The position numbers and the translations under genes were made by a program. From the NCBI GenBank assembly GCA_009746045.1, contig RPFO01000754.1, positions 62,001 through 126,000 of the forward strand: a stretch of 64,000 bases of DNA, read 5' to 3'. Shown piece after piece: positions 45,664-59,844 of the stretch. The notes below the pieces were generated by a model that saw only the letters and a program-made list of their open reading frames with translations, was not told the origin of the DNA and did no database searches. The DNA is from Mesostigma viride (lineage: Eukaryota; Streptophyta; Mesostigmatophyceae; Mesostigmatales; Mesostigmataceae). Within the stretch, counting starts at the first letter, position 1; every line of letters starts with the position of its first letter.

Positions 45664-48600
45664 TTATCCAACACGTCCACGACTTGATCCCTGAGAAAGC
45701 CACTGCACCAATCCCCCTATCATGCTTTCATCCAAGGAATGATAAGCAGTGGGGCAATGTATAGAAATTGCAGAGAGATATAACCAGTGCTAGTACTGAG
45801 GCATGCGGTTCTGCAGCCCGCATGTGTTTTTCTTAGCTTGCTCCCATGGTATCCAACTCAAGGGCAAAGGCAGAATCGTGTCACTTCCCACCTAAGCTAG
45901 GCACAACCAGGCGTATTCTCAACTGCTCACGTGTGTTAGCAACTTCATAATTGGTTGTAGCTACTGGACCATTCCCGCAAAAGAAATTAAATGCTGCGGC
46001 TCACCTGCAAATCCTCGTAGTCCTGCACTTTGTTCTGTATGGCCACAATCACCACTGGCACCTCCTGGCCAACCAGGGGAGCAGCACCCTCCACGATCAC
46101 CTGCCAGAGGTAGCGAGCACACATGGGCGTCAGTGATACATTTCAGTAGCGACATCTTGTGATACCCAAGCAAAGACTACGAAACGCAGGGAAGGCAACA
46201 ACCCCGTGTCCGGCGATGGCCGACGTCAAAGATGCGAGCAATGACCGCACAGCATGCGATTAGCACCACGCACAAGCTTCAAAATTCACTGGCCCGAGTG
46301 CAACCGTACACTGAGAGATCATGAATAATATGCGGGGTTTGGCCTTAGGCTGAGTTCACGGGAAGAAAAACAGGTGGGCAGAGACTGTGGCAAGAATAAG
46401 AAATTAATGGTAATGGTTACAGTAGTGGTCAATTGACTCTGCTATTGCTAGCCCGTGCAGTCAGCTTGAGATGTTAATGCCAAGGCAGCTGGATACATAG
46501 TCAAAATATTTGGGACGGTGCCTTCGTACCCTGTGCACATCCCTTATCAACCCGCAATGTTCACAGTGGCAGGCATGCTCTTGATAGTCCACCCATGCCA
46601 TGCGGCACTCTCAATCATGGATTCGGTAACACGCAAGGCAGAGACGTTTGAGGTCACCATCTGTCACAAGTCAACTTCAGCAAGCCAAGTATATGTCGCG
46701 GGCTGCCAAATGCATGGGCGTGTCTCTAACAAGTGCATTCGAATCGTTTCCCCTCCACACGCTGCGGCTCCTTAGATTGTCGTCAGAAAGCAACAAACGT
46801 GCGGCTCCTTAGATGAACAGCATGCGAGGGAAGGCAGTTTTATGTGCACCTTGCAATCGAGTTCTGCAAACCTTCCACCACCGTTACCCTACACGTTGAA
46901 CTTTGTCACACATAGCAGTGACGCTAATGTATTGATGGTCTTAAACCAGCAACCAACACTTGCAAGTGGCAAATAACGCTTACACAACCGTCCAATCCTG
47001 CACGTCTGCTGGCGCATGACAACATATGCATGCACCTGGAGTCCATACAATCCTTCTGCATGGGCAATCACAGTTGTCCACATGCCTTTCACACCAACAA
47101 AACTACCAGAGTTCTTGATTTTTTGCTATTTTCTATATGCGCGAAGACGGTTGGGAATCAGCTCACTTGATCGCGCTGACAGAGTTACCGATACTGGGCC
47201 CATGGCTGCGCCTGCAACCCTTGTACTTACAGTACCCAGAGTTGTAAAAGGCATAGAGAAGGGGTTCAAGGGGGTGCACCTCGGGGTGGTCCACACAGCA
47301 TTATGTGTGCGCTAAGTTGGGCTAGTTGGTTCTGAAACTACCCGCAGTGTCAGCGGTTCGGTGGAACAGACATGCAGAACACATCGTACCATTCGACGGC
47401 ACATGCCTGAAGCAGCATCACTGCACAGTCTCGCACCCATTCTCTGTACAGCGGACTCACCATCACACCGTCTTGCAGGTAGCAAATGGCATGCTCCGTC
47501 TCGTCGAGGGGCGAGGCCACGTCTGCCAGAAGCCTGCACGCGTGCACGCGCCACAAAAGGCATGCAGCCAACGATGACAAAATCAAGGGATGCCTTTGGG
47601 TTTGGGGAAGAAGACGGGAAATACTCGTCGTCACTTTTGATGGCGCAGAGAAATAGGCATGAATGGGGCACAAAAGTGATGCGCCATCCTCGCCACCTGG
47701 CAAGCGCTTCCTCTACACAGACATTTGGCAGGCAACAACAAAATCTCGCTTTTTCAGCAAGAAGTCCCACTCCTGAAAAGGATTATTAAGGGTAGCCGAT
47801 GTGATGATAGCTAGGGTAGCCGATGTGATGATAGCTAGGGTAGCCGATGTGATGATAGCTAGGGTAGCCGATGTGATAATAGCTAGGGTAGCCGATGTGA
47901 TAATAGCTAGGGTAGCCGATGTGATGATAGCTAGGGTAGCCGATGTGATGATAGCTAGGGTAGCCGATGTGATGATAGCTAGGGCTGCCGATGTGATGAT
48001 AGCTAGGGTAGCCGATGTGATAATAGCTAGGGTAGCCGATGTGATAATAGCTAGGGTAGCCGATGTGATGATAGCTAGGGTAGCCGATGTGATGATAGCT
48101 AGGGTAGCCGATGTGATGATAGCTAGGGTAGCCGATGTGATGATAGCTAGGGTAGCCGATGTGATAATAGCTAGGGTAGCCGATGTGATGATAGCTAGGG
48201 TAGCCGATGTGATAATAGCTAGGGTAGCCGATGTGATGATAGCTAGGGTAGCCGATGTGATAATAGCTAGGGCTGCCGATGTGATAATAGCTAGGGCTGC
48301 AAGGGAAAACTCAGCCATGCCGCTTGAGGTGCCACCAGCCTACGGGCATGACACGCAGGTCAGGTGTTACATCATGTCGAGAGAGCCTTGTTGGTGCCAT
48401 GCTAAAAATGGTTGGTTGTCAATCAAGGGCCCCAGTCACCCCCCAAGAAACACATACTGTACACCCTCTGCACACAACCTCCTGCACAGCTGTCCACCTC
48501 ATCCCATCCCGATAGCAAACACCGCGCTCTTTACTATGCGATGGCACAGGGTGGGCAGAAGGTGGGCGCGCACCTGTCCCCAGGGCAGTAGATCACATCG

Positions 48601-51600
48601 GTGATGGCCTTGCTGAACTCGTTGATGTTGAAGACAACGATGCCCTGCATCTGCGCAATCTGGCCGCCAGCCAACAAGGGAGGCAACATGCCCACAGCAA
48701 GGGTGGAGAATCGGTGCACCTGTCACACGCAACCAGACACGGTCAAGTGTGGACTCCAGCCCCCATTTGTGCGCCTCCTCCAGACAGCAGCAGATGAGGT
48801 TTGACGCCTTGACCCATTCAAAGCAAGAACACGCAAGTGTGTCATCCACCGTCACCTAAAATGGCTTTCTTGAAGCCTCAGCCAATCAGTGATAACCATG
48901 CCATCCAAGCCAAGGCGCTGGCATGTCCAAACTGCATGGCCATGTTGCATGGGCGTGCATGAGAGTTGCCATAGTCTCAATTGGGCGAAAGTCCTGTCGC
49001 CTCTATCCTCATCGTAACATCAGGTGCTTGCAAAGCCGAAGTATCTTCTCTTCATACCATCAACGGTAGGGGCCTGGTAAGTTAGGGGCCTTGTAATATC
49101 TGGCAAGGGCGACCGCAGAGGCGGGAGGCAGCACTACAAGGCAAATTGTCTCGGGCATGCCACTCCACTCGCAATTGATGCCAACCGGATCGTCCAAACA
49201 GGTGCCTACTGAGAATGTCAATGATGACGGGACTGGGGATGCAGCGTAGGCCATTATAGCACCACCCATAGGGATGCAGGAATACACAGCGGTCCATGGC
49301 AAGACCAGTCAGGCCGGAAGACCATCAGGGCAGGTTGGCGCCTACGGCAACATGCATTCACATGAGTGATACCCGCCTGATGGGCACTGGCGCACATGAG
49401 GCGCAATGACACACAGGGCATGGCTCACGACACAGAGTGAGCGGGTGTGCAGATCTCACTGCTGCTGTTGCTGGCAAGCCAAGCCCTGGCCATTCATTAC
49501 AGCATATTTACCATCCAACCCCCTTTAAGGGGGTTGCCTCGCAAAGAAGTACAGGGGCCGTCGATCTTTGCCAACCCGGCACTGCACTCTTTCGTTTGAT
49601 GGTAGTCCATGCTATGGTCGGCTGCGCTGGCTACACTGGTTCTGACCCTCCGCATCAGCACACATCAGCGTGCCGCTTACTTGCTGTAGGTTGTAGTCCA
49701 GCGTGACCAGGCCGTAATTGAGCCGCTTTGCCAGCCAGATAAGCGCCGCATCCACCTCCACCTGCATGCGCGCGAGGGCAGCGCGCCAGGCAACACGCCG
49801 AGCCGAGCCCAGCCACACGGGCACATGAGTTTGTCAGCAGCCATAAGCAGTGACCCACGTGTAATCAGGGTGATTAAGACACGCCTAAGCATTTTTCAGC
49901 CCAGGAGTCTAGGCGCCAAACATATCCTTTTGCCTTGGAGGGTGAATCATGCCCAGATACAGTGGCTTGGCCAGCGTATCCGTGCAAAAAGCATTACAGA
50001 GTGCTGCTACGAGGAATGCTACGATGGCATGCGGATGCTATACTGTCTCAATACTTAACCCCTAAATGGGCAGAAATACTGCCGATGCATCGGCTGTAAC
50101 TTCACAATTTTGCAAACCAGATGCCATCCAACCCACCCATATCCAATGGCTGTCCTTGGGGGCCAAGCATGTCCATGAGTTGCCCTTCGGGTTGGTATAT
50201 CACAACCTTACATATATGCAGGGTAGGCCATGTATAACTGCCGTCAAAGTCAGGGGGGTCAAGACGAGCGTTTTCATTTTTGGTAGAATATGCATTTTGA
50301 ATTATGTTGTAAGAGCTAGGCACCTACCACTTCAGGGATGATAAACAATTAGTTGCTGAACAGTTTGAGCCATTGGGGTCATCATTTGGGTGGGTATACC
50401 AGCAGTTACACCCAGTACAGCCCATAGGGGTACCGTTGGTAAAAAGCAACCAAGGGGGTAGGAGTGGGCATACTACCTACTAATACCTACTAATATGGCC
50501 CCCAACCATGCCACACAATACATTTCCCTTCCACAATGATGGGGAAACATAACTGCATCATCACACTGCCCTTACATGGCACCTATGTGCAGGTACCACC
50601 TTGTCCATGCACGTAGGTAACGTGGTACGGATACCCTACGCAAGGCATGCATTCTAGGAGGCAGCCACCAACAAACTAGTGATTTTAAGCCTATTTCAGC
50701 TTGCCCTAGCAAGGATAAACTAGGCCTAAGCTGCTATAGCTTGCCAGGTGATGGCCAGCACACCTGGTGGCACATGCTGACAATGGGAAGCTTCTACTCA
50801 CCGGTTACATGCTTGATGATGCCACAGAGACCAGCCAACTGCCTCACACTCATGCAATATGTGTGTGGGAAATGTATAACAAACATATATGGAGGTATTA
50901 AAACCCATACAGCCTCTAAAACTTATCACCATCACCCTGTGGCAGGTCAACTGACTGAGGGAAGCATCTAAGAAGGGTGTTTTAGAAAGGGGCCAGGCCA
51001 GGGTCAAGAAAGAGCATGAATAATGCAAAAAGAATGTGCTACACAAGCTAGAACGCATATATAGACGTCAAACATCGATAGGAAAACGATGATTAAGCTT
51101 TACCAGGCATGGATGGCGTTACCTTGGCCCAGGCGGTGGCCGCAAAATGGCGCATTTCGGCACACCAAAGTTGTGCAGCATGGTCGCTGGATTCGGCGAT
51201 TTCTGGCCACCCTTGCACGTTTACGACTACTATGTAACATAAAAAGTACAAAGAAACCAATATATCCTTTAAAATACGCCGGAAAGGTATTGCTGTCAAC
51301 GTTTCTATCGTCCGGCCTGATCGCAGTTTTTTCCAGCAAGAACGCTGCCGACACCTATCAAATGGCATTCCCGCGAACCAAAAATCGGCCTGTGTCATCT
51401 TTAGGACGTATAAAATCAATTTCCTGAGTTTGGTCAGAAAATTCGAACGAAAACGTAAATGCCATGCGTGGGCACAAGCCGCCATGGCCAGGTCGTCGTT
51501 TTCCGGAATGCACGTTGTACGTGAAAAAGTACCCTGACCCCTTGTACTTTGACCGGCCAGAACACCTCTATAACTTTGTCAGAAGTATGCAAACCCTAGT

Positions 51601-54600
51601 ACCATGCTGTGAGGAAAATTATAAACTTTCGATCTTCTCAGCTAAACTTTTCCTAATTCTCAATAGTTTTCGCGGCATTTGGTCCCCCGAGAAGGGGCCG
51701 ACGTGTCGGCTGTAACTCAGTTTTAGGCGGAAAATCGGCAGCCAGACCATTTAGGGGTTAAGTGCCAGCCATGATTTGATTTCTATGCGGGAACAGGGGG
51801 TGTGGCAAACGGTCGGCGTGCATGTCGCCATCCCATTGTGACATGCAAGCTGTCAAAGCAGGTAGCAAAAAACATATGAACACCAGAAAATGTGCAGAGC
51901 TCAGCACGGCATCACATGGCCCAGTGCATGCACAAGATGCAATACGGCCAGCATACCATGCAGTTGTTAAGACCTCTTGAACAAGCCACACGCAGGGAAA
52001 CGATACAAAAATAATAACCAATGCCAGGGAATGTTTGCAATCACCGGCACGTAAAGACACGATTACATCGAAGAAAACCGGGGATCTTGGATCCTTACGT
52101 GAAGAGGTGGTACATTTGAGCGCATCTCCTCTCGGTGGAAGGGACTCGAGGGCACGAGGGCATTGCCTGGTTCCTTTCATTACGGCGGCAGGGTTTACAG
52201 CAAGAAGCTGCCGCTCGGCAAGGGTCCCCCATCGACCAGGCGGAAACCAGGGCATGCACAGTGGGCAGTTTCCGAAGCCACACAGCTCCTTGACAGCAAG
52301 CCTAGCACAGAATACCGTGCGCTGGCCACGCACCGGGATGGTAGCGTTGTCCCGCTCCGCGCCGCGCGCCTGCGTGGTCAGCCCTTGCAGCTCGACATTG
52401 GTGGGGCCGATGCGCAGGCGGTCCGGGTTGAGTTGTTGCAGGCGCTGGGTGGACACAGGGCATGGGCCAGGCACGCACAGGAGAGCCGGCAAGCGCGCGC
52501 ATGTATGTGGTGTCACCCCACTAGCTGGATCCATGCAGGGCGGCATGTCCTGGGGTACAGCAGGGACGCCATGGCTGAGCAGCTCCTGAAGTTGGCACGT
52601 GGTTTGAAGACACAGCTTTGCACACCAATGTCTACGAGGTTTGGAGGTTGCAGTGATTGACACAGGTTCGTTACACTGTGCAGTGGTCGACGCAGGTTTG
52701 GACTCTGCACTGATAGACACAATGAGAAGAGTGGGAGGACTCGACCCACTCTCCAAAGCAGCACATGACGGTAAAAGAGTTTTTGTCCGGCCATGCACTG
52801 TCCAAGTCAGGCCGCAAACAGGGTCCTTGCAGCACCCTGCCCACCACAGGCAACAGGCAACCAAATACACATATGCAAAATACACATTTGCATGGCAGCT
52901 GGTTTGGCATATCACTGATACCAGCCATACCTAAGCACCACTCTTACACAGATATATCCAAGGACCGATGGGCAAGAAGCAACTGCGACTCCAACAGATA
53001 AAGGATGGGCAAGGTGACAATGTGTTACGAGCTGTCGTAAACACATAGTACTATGCGATGTGGCTGGCATCGTGCTACAAAACGGTTTGCATCATCACAC
53101 ATATGCGATGTGGCTGGCATCGTGCTACAAAACGGTTGGCATCATCACACATATGCGATGTGGCTGGCATCGTGCTACAAAACGGTTTGCATCATCACAC
53201 ATATGCGATGTGGCTGGCATCGTGCTACAAAACGGTTTGCATCATCACACATACGCGATGTGGCTGGCATCGTGCTACAAAACGGTTTGCATCATCACAC
53301 ATATGCGATGTGGCTGGCATCGTGCTACAAAACGGTTGGCATCATCACACATATGCGATGTGGCTGGCATCGTGCTACAAAACGGTTTGCATCATCACAC
53401 ATATGCGATGTGGCTGGCATCGTGCTACAAAACGGTTTGCATCATCACACATACGCGATGTGGCTGGCATCGTGCTACAAAACGGTTCGCATCATCACAC
53501 ATATGCGATGTGGCTGGCATCGTGCTACAAAACGGTTTGCATCATCACACATATGCGATGTGGCTGGCATCGTGCTACAAAACGGTTGGCATCATCACAC
53601 ATATGCGATGTGGCTGGCATCGTGCTACAAAACGGTTTGCATCATCACACATATGCGATGTGGCTGGCATCGTGCTACAAAACGGTTGGCATCATCACAC
53701 ATATGCGATGTGGCTGGCATCGTGCTACAAAACGGTTGGCATCATCACACATATGCGATGTGGCTGGCATCGTGCTACAAAACGGTTGGCATCATCACAC
53801 ATATGCGATGTGGCTGGCATCGTGCTACAAAACGGTTTGCATCATCACACATACGCGATGTGGCTGGCATCGTGCTACAAAACGGCTCGCATCTACAAAA
53901 CCGTTGGCATCGTCGGAGGATCCCGCGGCAGGTCAAGCGCATAGAGAGGGCTCACCGCCAGCGTGTCAAGCGCATCGAGAGGGCTCACCGCCAGGTCAAG
54001 CGCATAGAGAGGGCTCACCGCCAGGTCAAGCGCATCGAGAGGGCTCACCGCCAGCGTGTCAAGCGCATAGAGAGGGCTCACCGCCAGCGTGTCAAGCGCA
54101 TAGAGAGGGCTCACCGCCAGCGTGTCAAGCGCATAGAGAGGGCTCACCGCCAGCGTGTCAAGCGCATAGAGAGGGCTCACCGCCAGCGTGTCAAGCGCAT
54201 AGAGAGGGCTCACCGCCAGCGTGTCAAGCGCATAGAGAGGGCTCACCGCCAGCGTGTCAAGCGCATAGAGAGGGCTCACCGCCAGCGTGTCAAGCGCATA
54301 GAGAGGGCTCACCGCCAGCGTGTCAAGCGCATAGAGAGGGCTCACCGCCAGCGTGTCAAGCGCATAGAGAGGGCTCACCGCCAGCGTGTCAAGCGCATAG
54401 AGAGGGCTCACCGCCAGCGTGTCAAGCGCATAGAGAGGGCTCACCGCCAGCGTGTCAAGTCCTCGCCTTCCTTTCTCACGCTTCTCGGGTGTCGTGGAAT
54501 CAGCCATGGCCTGCCGCAGGCAACGCTCCATCCATGTCAGCGTCAGCATTATTTTGGCACGATGTTCGCAGAAGGATGCGACGCAAGTTGTGGAAGGCCC

Positions 54601-57600
54601 AAGAGCAGCAGTGCCCATGTTCAAGTGCCCACATCATCCTGCAGCATCTGCCAGGGTCATGAGTTGTCCATGCCAACACGATCCATTTCCTCAAAACCAT
54701 TCCTTGTTCCGCCCACAACCTTCCCTCCCTCGGTCCCTCCCATCACTCGTCAAATATTCAGATTATGTCCACAGATTAAGAAACAATTATGGGGTGGAGA
54801 ATTTTGGACTGCCCCTCCAGCCATCCTACTCCCTGGCATCTTCGCCCTCCCTGGCATCTTGTTTCCTTCACAGGCTGAAATTCGTCATGCCGTGTGACTA
54901 CCTTGTAGTATGCCATCATTTCTCCATTCATTCTTATCGCATAAATAAATCAAACCATAGAATCAAAATGTACGTGCAAACTCTACAGCCCTCTGCACTT
55001 GAATAACGACTGGCTGGTATCCAGCGCATTCAACCACACAAGCTCCACAGTCCACCCCTGGTGACCCATGCGCCAGTTTATCTCAAAGCAAAGACAAACC
55101 AGTCATTCAGTTAACACACGGTTAAACCCTCTTCATACCTAATATAGAAAAAGAGTTGAAGAGGTTGACAAGAGACAAATATTTCCTTATTTTGCTTGCC
55201 ATTTACTCTTAAATAAAAAATTTCTAGCTGAATGCATGCGCTCACCATGGCACTGTTTCACAAGGTAGGACACGTGATCAGCTCACCGATGGCCAGCCGC
55301 TATCACGGCGAAACCGTCCCTGGAAACCAAAGCTGGCCTAAGGGACAAAGATGGGAAGCTACGTAGCCACAAGCAATGCATGGCAACAGCTGTTGTGCAA
55401 TCACCAGACCCATTAGTGGAGCATACTGCTGTCAGAAGCATGCACTGGTTGAGTGGACCTTACCACCCGATCACACTGCAAAGGGAGAAAAAGGAATAGA
55501 TGGCCCGACCAGCAATGCCCGCGAGCCAGCCACCTGGCCCATGGCTGTTTTCCTGCCAGAGGCAATTTTTGTAGCCGATAGCAAGGTCAAACACGAGAAA
55601 CATGCCGAGTGCCCTCTCGCAGCTGATGGCAAGGGCACAGAAGAGAACCATGCCAAGTGCCCTCTCACAGCTGATGGCAAGGGCACAGAAGAGAACCATG
55701 CCGAGTGCCCTCTCACAGCTGATGGCAAGGGCACAGAAGAGAACCACGCCGAGTGCCCTCTCGCTTGACCCACCTGCATCTCGGCGAGCACAAAGCCAGG
55801 GATGATCAGCTCCCCCTCCAGGAAGCCGTACTCCATAACGTACTCCACTCGACCATCCACCAGCGCGCTGCAGCGACATGTGGCGCGCATGCAAGGGGGC
55901 CGCCGCACGAACAGCAAGGAGTGAGCGGGATGCCAGCAGAGCACGCCCGCAGCCGCTATGGTCCAAGGCGACGCATGTTCTCAGTGGCCTGTTGTTGACA
56001 CAGCACATTCTTTGATCACCTCCACCCAGCTGCTGCGCACAGTGCCTGCGTGGGGGGGTCTTCCACGCCGAGGCTGACAAGGCTAATGATGCCCCTAGGC
56101 AACTCGTTCCCCTTTGCACAGCGGCGCAGCAGCAAACCGACGAACGACCGGATGGCTATTTTGCATGCCGCATCCTGGTGCAGGGTGTGACCTGGCATCG
56201 ACCTGCCCACTTGCCGTGGAACCCTGTCTGCTGCCCCTCCCTCATGTTCCAAGCTGCGGTGTAAGGGAGGGTGGATGTAAACTCCAGGCCATGACGCAAT
56301 GGCTTGTCTTATTGCATACCAGAGCCTAACCCTGAGGCAATCAAAGCTGGGTGGCTTGCCACGCAGTTCCCCACGCTGGCCACTCTGCCGTACACGCCCT
56401 GCCCCTCTCGCGCTGCCTGCTGTTTTCTATCCCATCCTTTCCTCCTGCGTGCCCCCTGGGCACGTACCTGGTGTCGATCAGCTTGCCGCGCGCCATGGGG
56501 ACGGGGTACCCCAAAAAGTCCATGTCCGGCACCACGCGCAGCTTGGAGCCGGACACCCCGCGGTCGTTGCGTGCGAAGCGCAGCGCCTGCAGCACAATGG
56601 GCACGTTCTTGCGCATGCCCACGACGACCGCCTGGACCAGGGGGGTGGGTCGGAGGGGAAACCGCAGGGGTGATGCATGTGTGGGGCGCATGAGCAGGGG
56701 AGGTCATTGCATGCGCACAGTGGGGGCGCATGGGCAGACACGGCATGCGACACGCCATGAGGCACCATGGCGGACGAGAGCGGCCATGCGCAGATTCCGG
56801 TGAGCACTCCACGAGTTGTCCGGAACAGATGGGCCGCGCGGGGACAAGGCGCGAGCAGCCTGGCACATCCCATCGCAACACATGGTTGCCTTGGTCAGCC
56901 GACGTTCCACCACCTGGCTCACCCTGCGGCGGTGGCATGGCTCACGCTACCTGGCACTCAGAAACGTTTGGAACCCATGACCTCCTCGTCCATGCCTTTG
57001 GCGTCTCGGATCAATGCCTCTGGCCTAGTAAGGCACATTGAAAACTCTGCTGAGGTGTTGAGGACAGAGAAAATATGAGCAGAGCCTCTTTCGAAGATGC
57101 CTTGTTGCATGCGTGAGTATGGCCATGGGATGCATGTGCTTTCGAAGATGCCTTGTTGCATGCGTGAGTATGGCCATGGGGTGGATGTGCTTTCGAAGAT
57201 GCCTTGTTGCATGCGTGAGTATGGCCATGGGGTGGATGTGCTTTCGAAGATGCCTTGTTGCATGCGTGAGTATGGCCATGGGGTGGATGTGCTTTCGAAG
57301 ATGCCTTGTTGCATGCGTGAGTATGGCCATGGGGTGGATGTGCTTTCGAAGATGCCTTGTTGCATGCGTGAGTATGGCCATGGGATGGATGTGCTTTCGA
57401 AGATGCCTTGTCGCATGCGTGAGTATGGCCATGGGGTGGATGTGCTTTCGAAGATGCCTTGTTGCATGCGTGAGTATGGCCATGGGATGGATGTGCTTTC
57501 GAAGATGCCTTGTCGCATGCGTGAGTATGGCCATGGGATGGATGTGCTTTCGAAGATGCCTTGTCGCATGCGTGAGTATGGCCATGGTATGGATGGGCTT

Positions 57601-59742
57601 TCGAAGATGCCTTGTTGCTAGTCCATTGCATGAACCAACATATGACTGTGAACGATTGGAGACCTAGCAGTGCCCCCCTGGGCACCGCGCCACGCTGGCC
57701 CCCCTCTCCAGGGCCTATGCCCACATTCCAGTATGCGGATCTCACGACGCCCTCTGTGCAGGGCGCGCGGTGCGCGGCGCACCTGGATGATCGCGATGGT
57801 GACGGTGATTGCAGCCAGCGGCCGCATGAGGAAGAACTCCTCCGGCAGTTGCATATCGGAGAAGGGGGCCAGCGCCAGGTCCGACACCAGCAGGCCTGTG
57901 TGTGTGCGGGGGAAGGGGGGGAGGGGTAGGGATAAGCACGGGTTGGTGGCGGTGGGGTCACCGTGATCGTGCCGGGCGACAGACGGCAGGCCATCACATC
58001 CAGCCATGCGGCAGGGAATGGGCGGGGACAAGCCGATGGAAGCCGGCGTGCGACACAGCAGCGGACTGCAGCAGATGTCCAAGCGAGGTGGCACGTCACA
58101 AAGGCAAGCGAGGGCGGCGAGGCACCCACCTACAGCCAGCCCCAGCACCATCGAAAGCAGCTCGTCCGCAGGAACGGACTGGAGGCTTGCCATCGCTTTC
58201 CGCCCTGTAGTGACCAGGCTCAGACCCTGCAGGTGGGTGGGTGGCAGCCAGCAGGCATGCGGGTGGGTGGCAGCAAGCAGTCGCGCAACCAATGAAATGC
58301 CCACGCAACCAATGCGGCGCATGTGTCCCTGAGAAGAATACTAGGGCGCCGCGGCCTGGAAACAAGGTCGACGAAACAGGGCGCATGGCGCATTACTTGG
58401 GGTACAGCTCAGGCACACACAGGCTCTAATCTTGCGCCAGCACGCCTCTTCTTCCCCAACAATATGGAAGAGTAATACCGCAGAACATGCACCCACTGAC
58501 CCACAGGCCTGCTGTCATTAAAAACAGATGCCACCCAGACGCCGGGAAGCTGTACCCACGGGGCGCGCTCACGGTGGCCATACCCAATGGGCGCGCTCAC
58601 CATGGCCAGACCCAAAAGCGTCCCCATCAGTGCGGTCGCGGTTCGTCCTTCAGCGGACGCCAGCATGTTGGATAGGTCGCCCGCAGGCAGGAAGCGGACC
58701 TGCCCACACACATGCGCCCCCGTGGTGGGGTAGGAGAGCAACGTGGGGCGGGTGTCACGATCCACCAGAGTTGCATCTGACGATAGCAATAGGGCAACAT
58801 GTCCATCGTTTGTTCTGCACAAATATTTACATGACCAGAGCCGACACTTGACCGTCATGCATGCCAACAGACACAGTACACGACTGAGGCACCCTACCTA
58901 AATAAACACAGATGTGGCGCTGCTTCCTTGCCCGACCCACAACCCCCTACGGTTCCCTGCCACCTATCAGCAGCACGCTAGTGCCATGCTTCCGTGGTAC
59001 ACATAGGCTGACCAGCCGGCCCCCCACATGACATGCCACGGGGGCACAAATCGGATGAACGGGGCATGGGCCAGTTTACCAAATCAAGGGTCACACCCAC
59101 GACATAGCTGTGCCATCTCGTCGGCCGTGCAGCCTCCGTCCACCCCGTTCCCCGCACAGCGCACGGGGCACCCTAGGGAGGGGACAAGAAAACGAACTAG
59201 AGCAGGACAGAATAGTTCCTGGTCCATGGCCCATTGACGGGTTGGTGGCATTAGCAGCACGATGAGGATGATGACTCTCCCTGTGCGCAATACTCTTGAG
59301 CAGTTCAGCAGCCACCCCCCCCAGTAGGCAATACTCTTGAGCAGTTCAGCAGTCAACCCCCCCCCCAGTAGGCATTACTCTTGAGCAGTTCAGCAGTCAA
59401 CCCCCCCCCCAGTAGGCATTACTCTTGAGCAGTTCAGCAGTCATCCCAACCCCCGCTCGCCCGCTACCTCACGGCTGCGCCCCCTGCCCCTCCCGCTGCG
59501 TCCCAAGGCGCCACGCGACCACCCCCCACCCATCATGCGGCAGCCTAGCCCACGCACCACGTCATACCCGGCCAGTGCGCACGCGATGGCGGTGCAGGAG
59601 ACAACCCACACTTCCATGATGAAGCTGCCCTCCACCGCCACCGTGGCGCTGGAGCTACCGGACCGCGCGGGGGCCCGTCGCGGCCGGCGCTGTGCCGCCT
59701 CCCATGGGTACATGCTGCTGCCGCCGCTGCTGGTGGTGGGGG

Positions 59743-59782
<40 letters not shown>

Positions 59783-59784
59783 AG

Positions 59785-59844
<60 letters not shown>

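Noticed and set aside
47713-48604. Repetitive frames on both strands over the 24-bp array
   Set aside because: A repeat unit divisible by three without stops gives open frames by itself. It is intronic in the PIN/TRAM gene.
48574-48720. Longer form of PIN/TRAM exon 11 starting at the CAG before GTGCACCG (48720 region)
   Set aside because: It keeps frame but would insert about 21 hydrophobic residues into a conserved loop. The acceptor at 48660 gives the family spacing between DYNLQQ and QGIVVFNIN.
51758-52915. 385-codon minus-strand frame as a stand-alone gene
   Set aside because: Only the part 52444-52334 fits a protein family, as PIN/TRAM exon 9. The remainder has no motif and lies in introns 8 and 9.
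53053-54897. 614- and 534-codon plus-strand frames
   Set aside because: They translate two minisatellites that lie in intron 8 and over exon 8 of the minus-strand PIN/TRAM gene. The minus-strand reading has domain support; the plus-strand one has none.
57011-58129. 372-codon minus-strand frame with HPSHGHTHACDKASSKA repeats
   Set aside because: It translates the 51-bp intron 5 array. Only 57895-57783 is supported as an exon.
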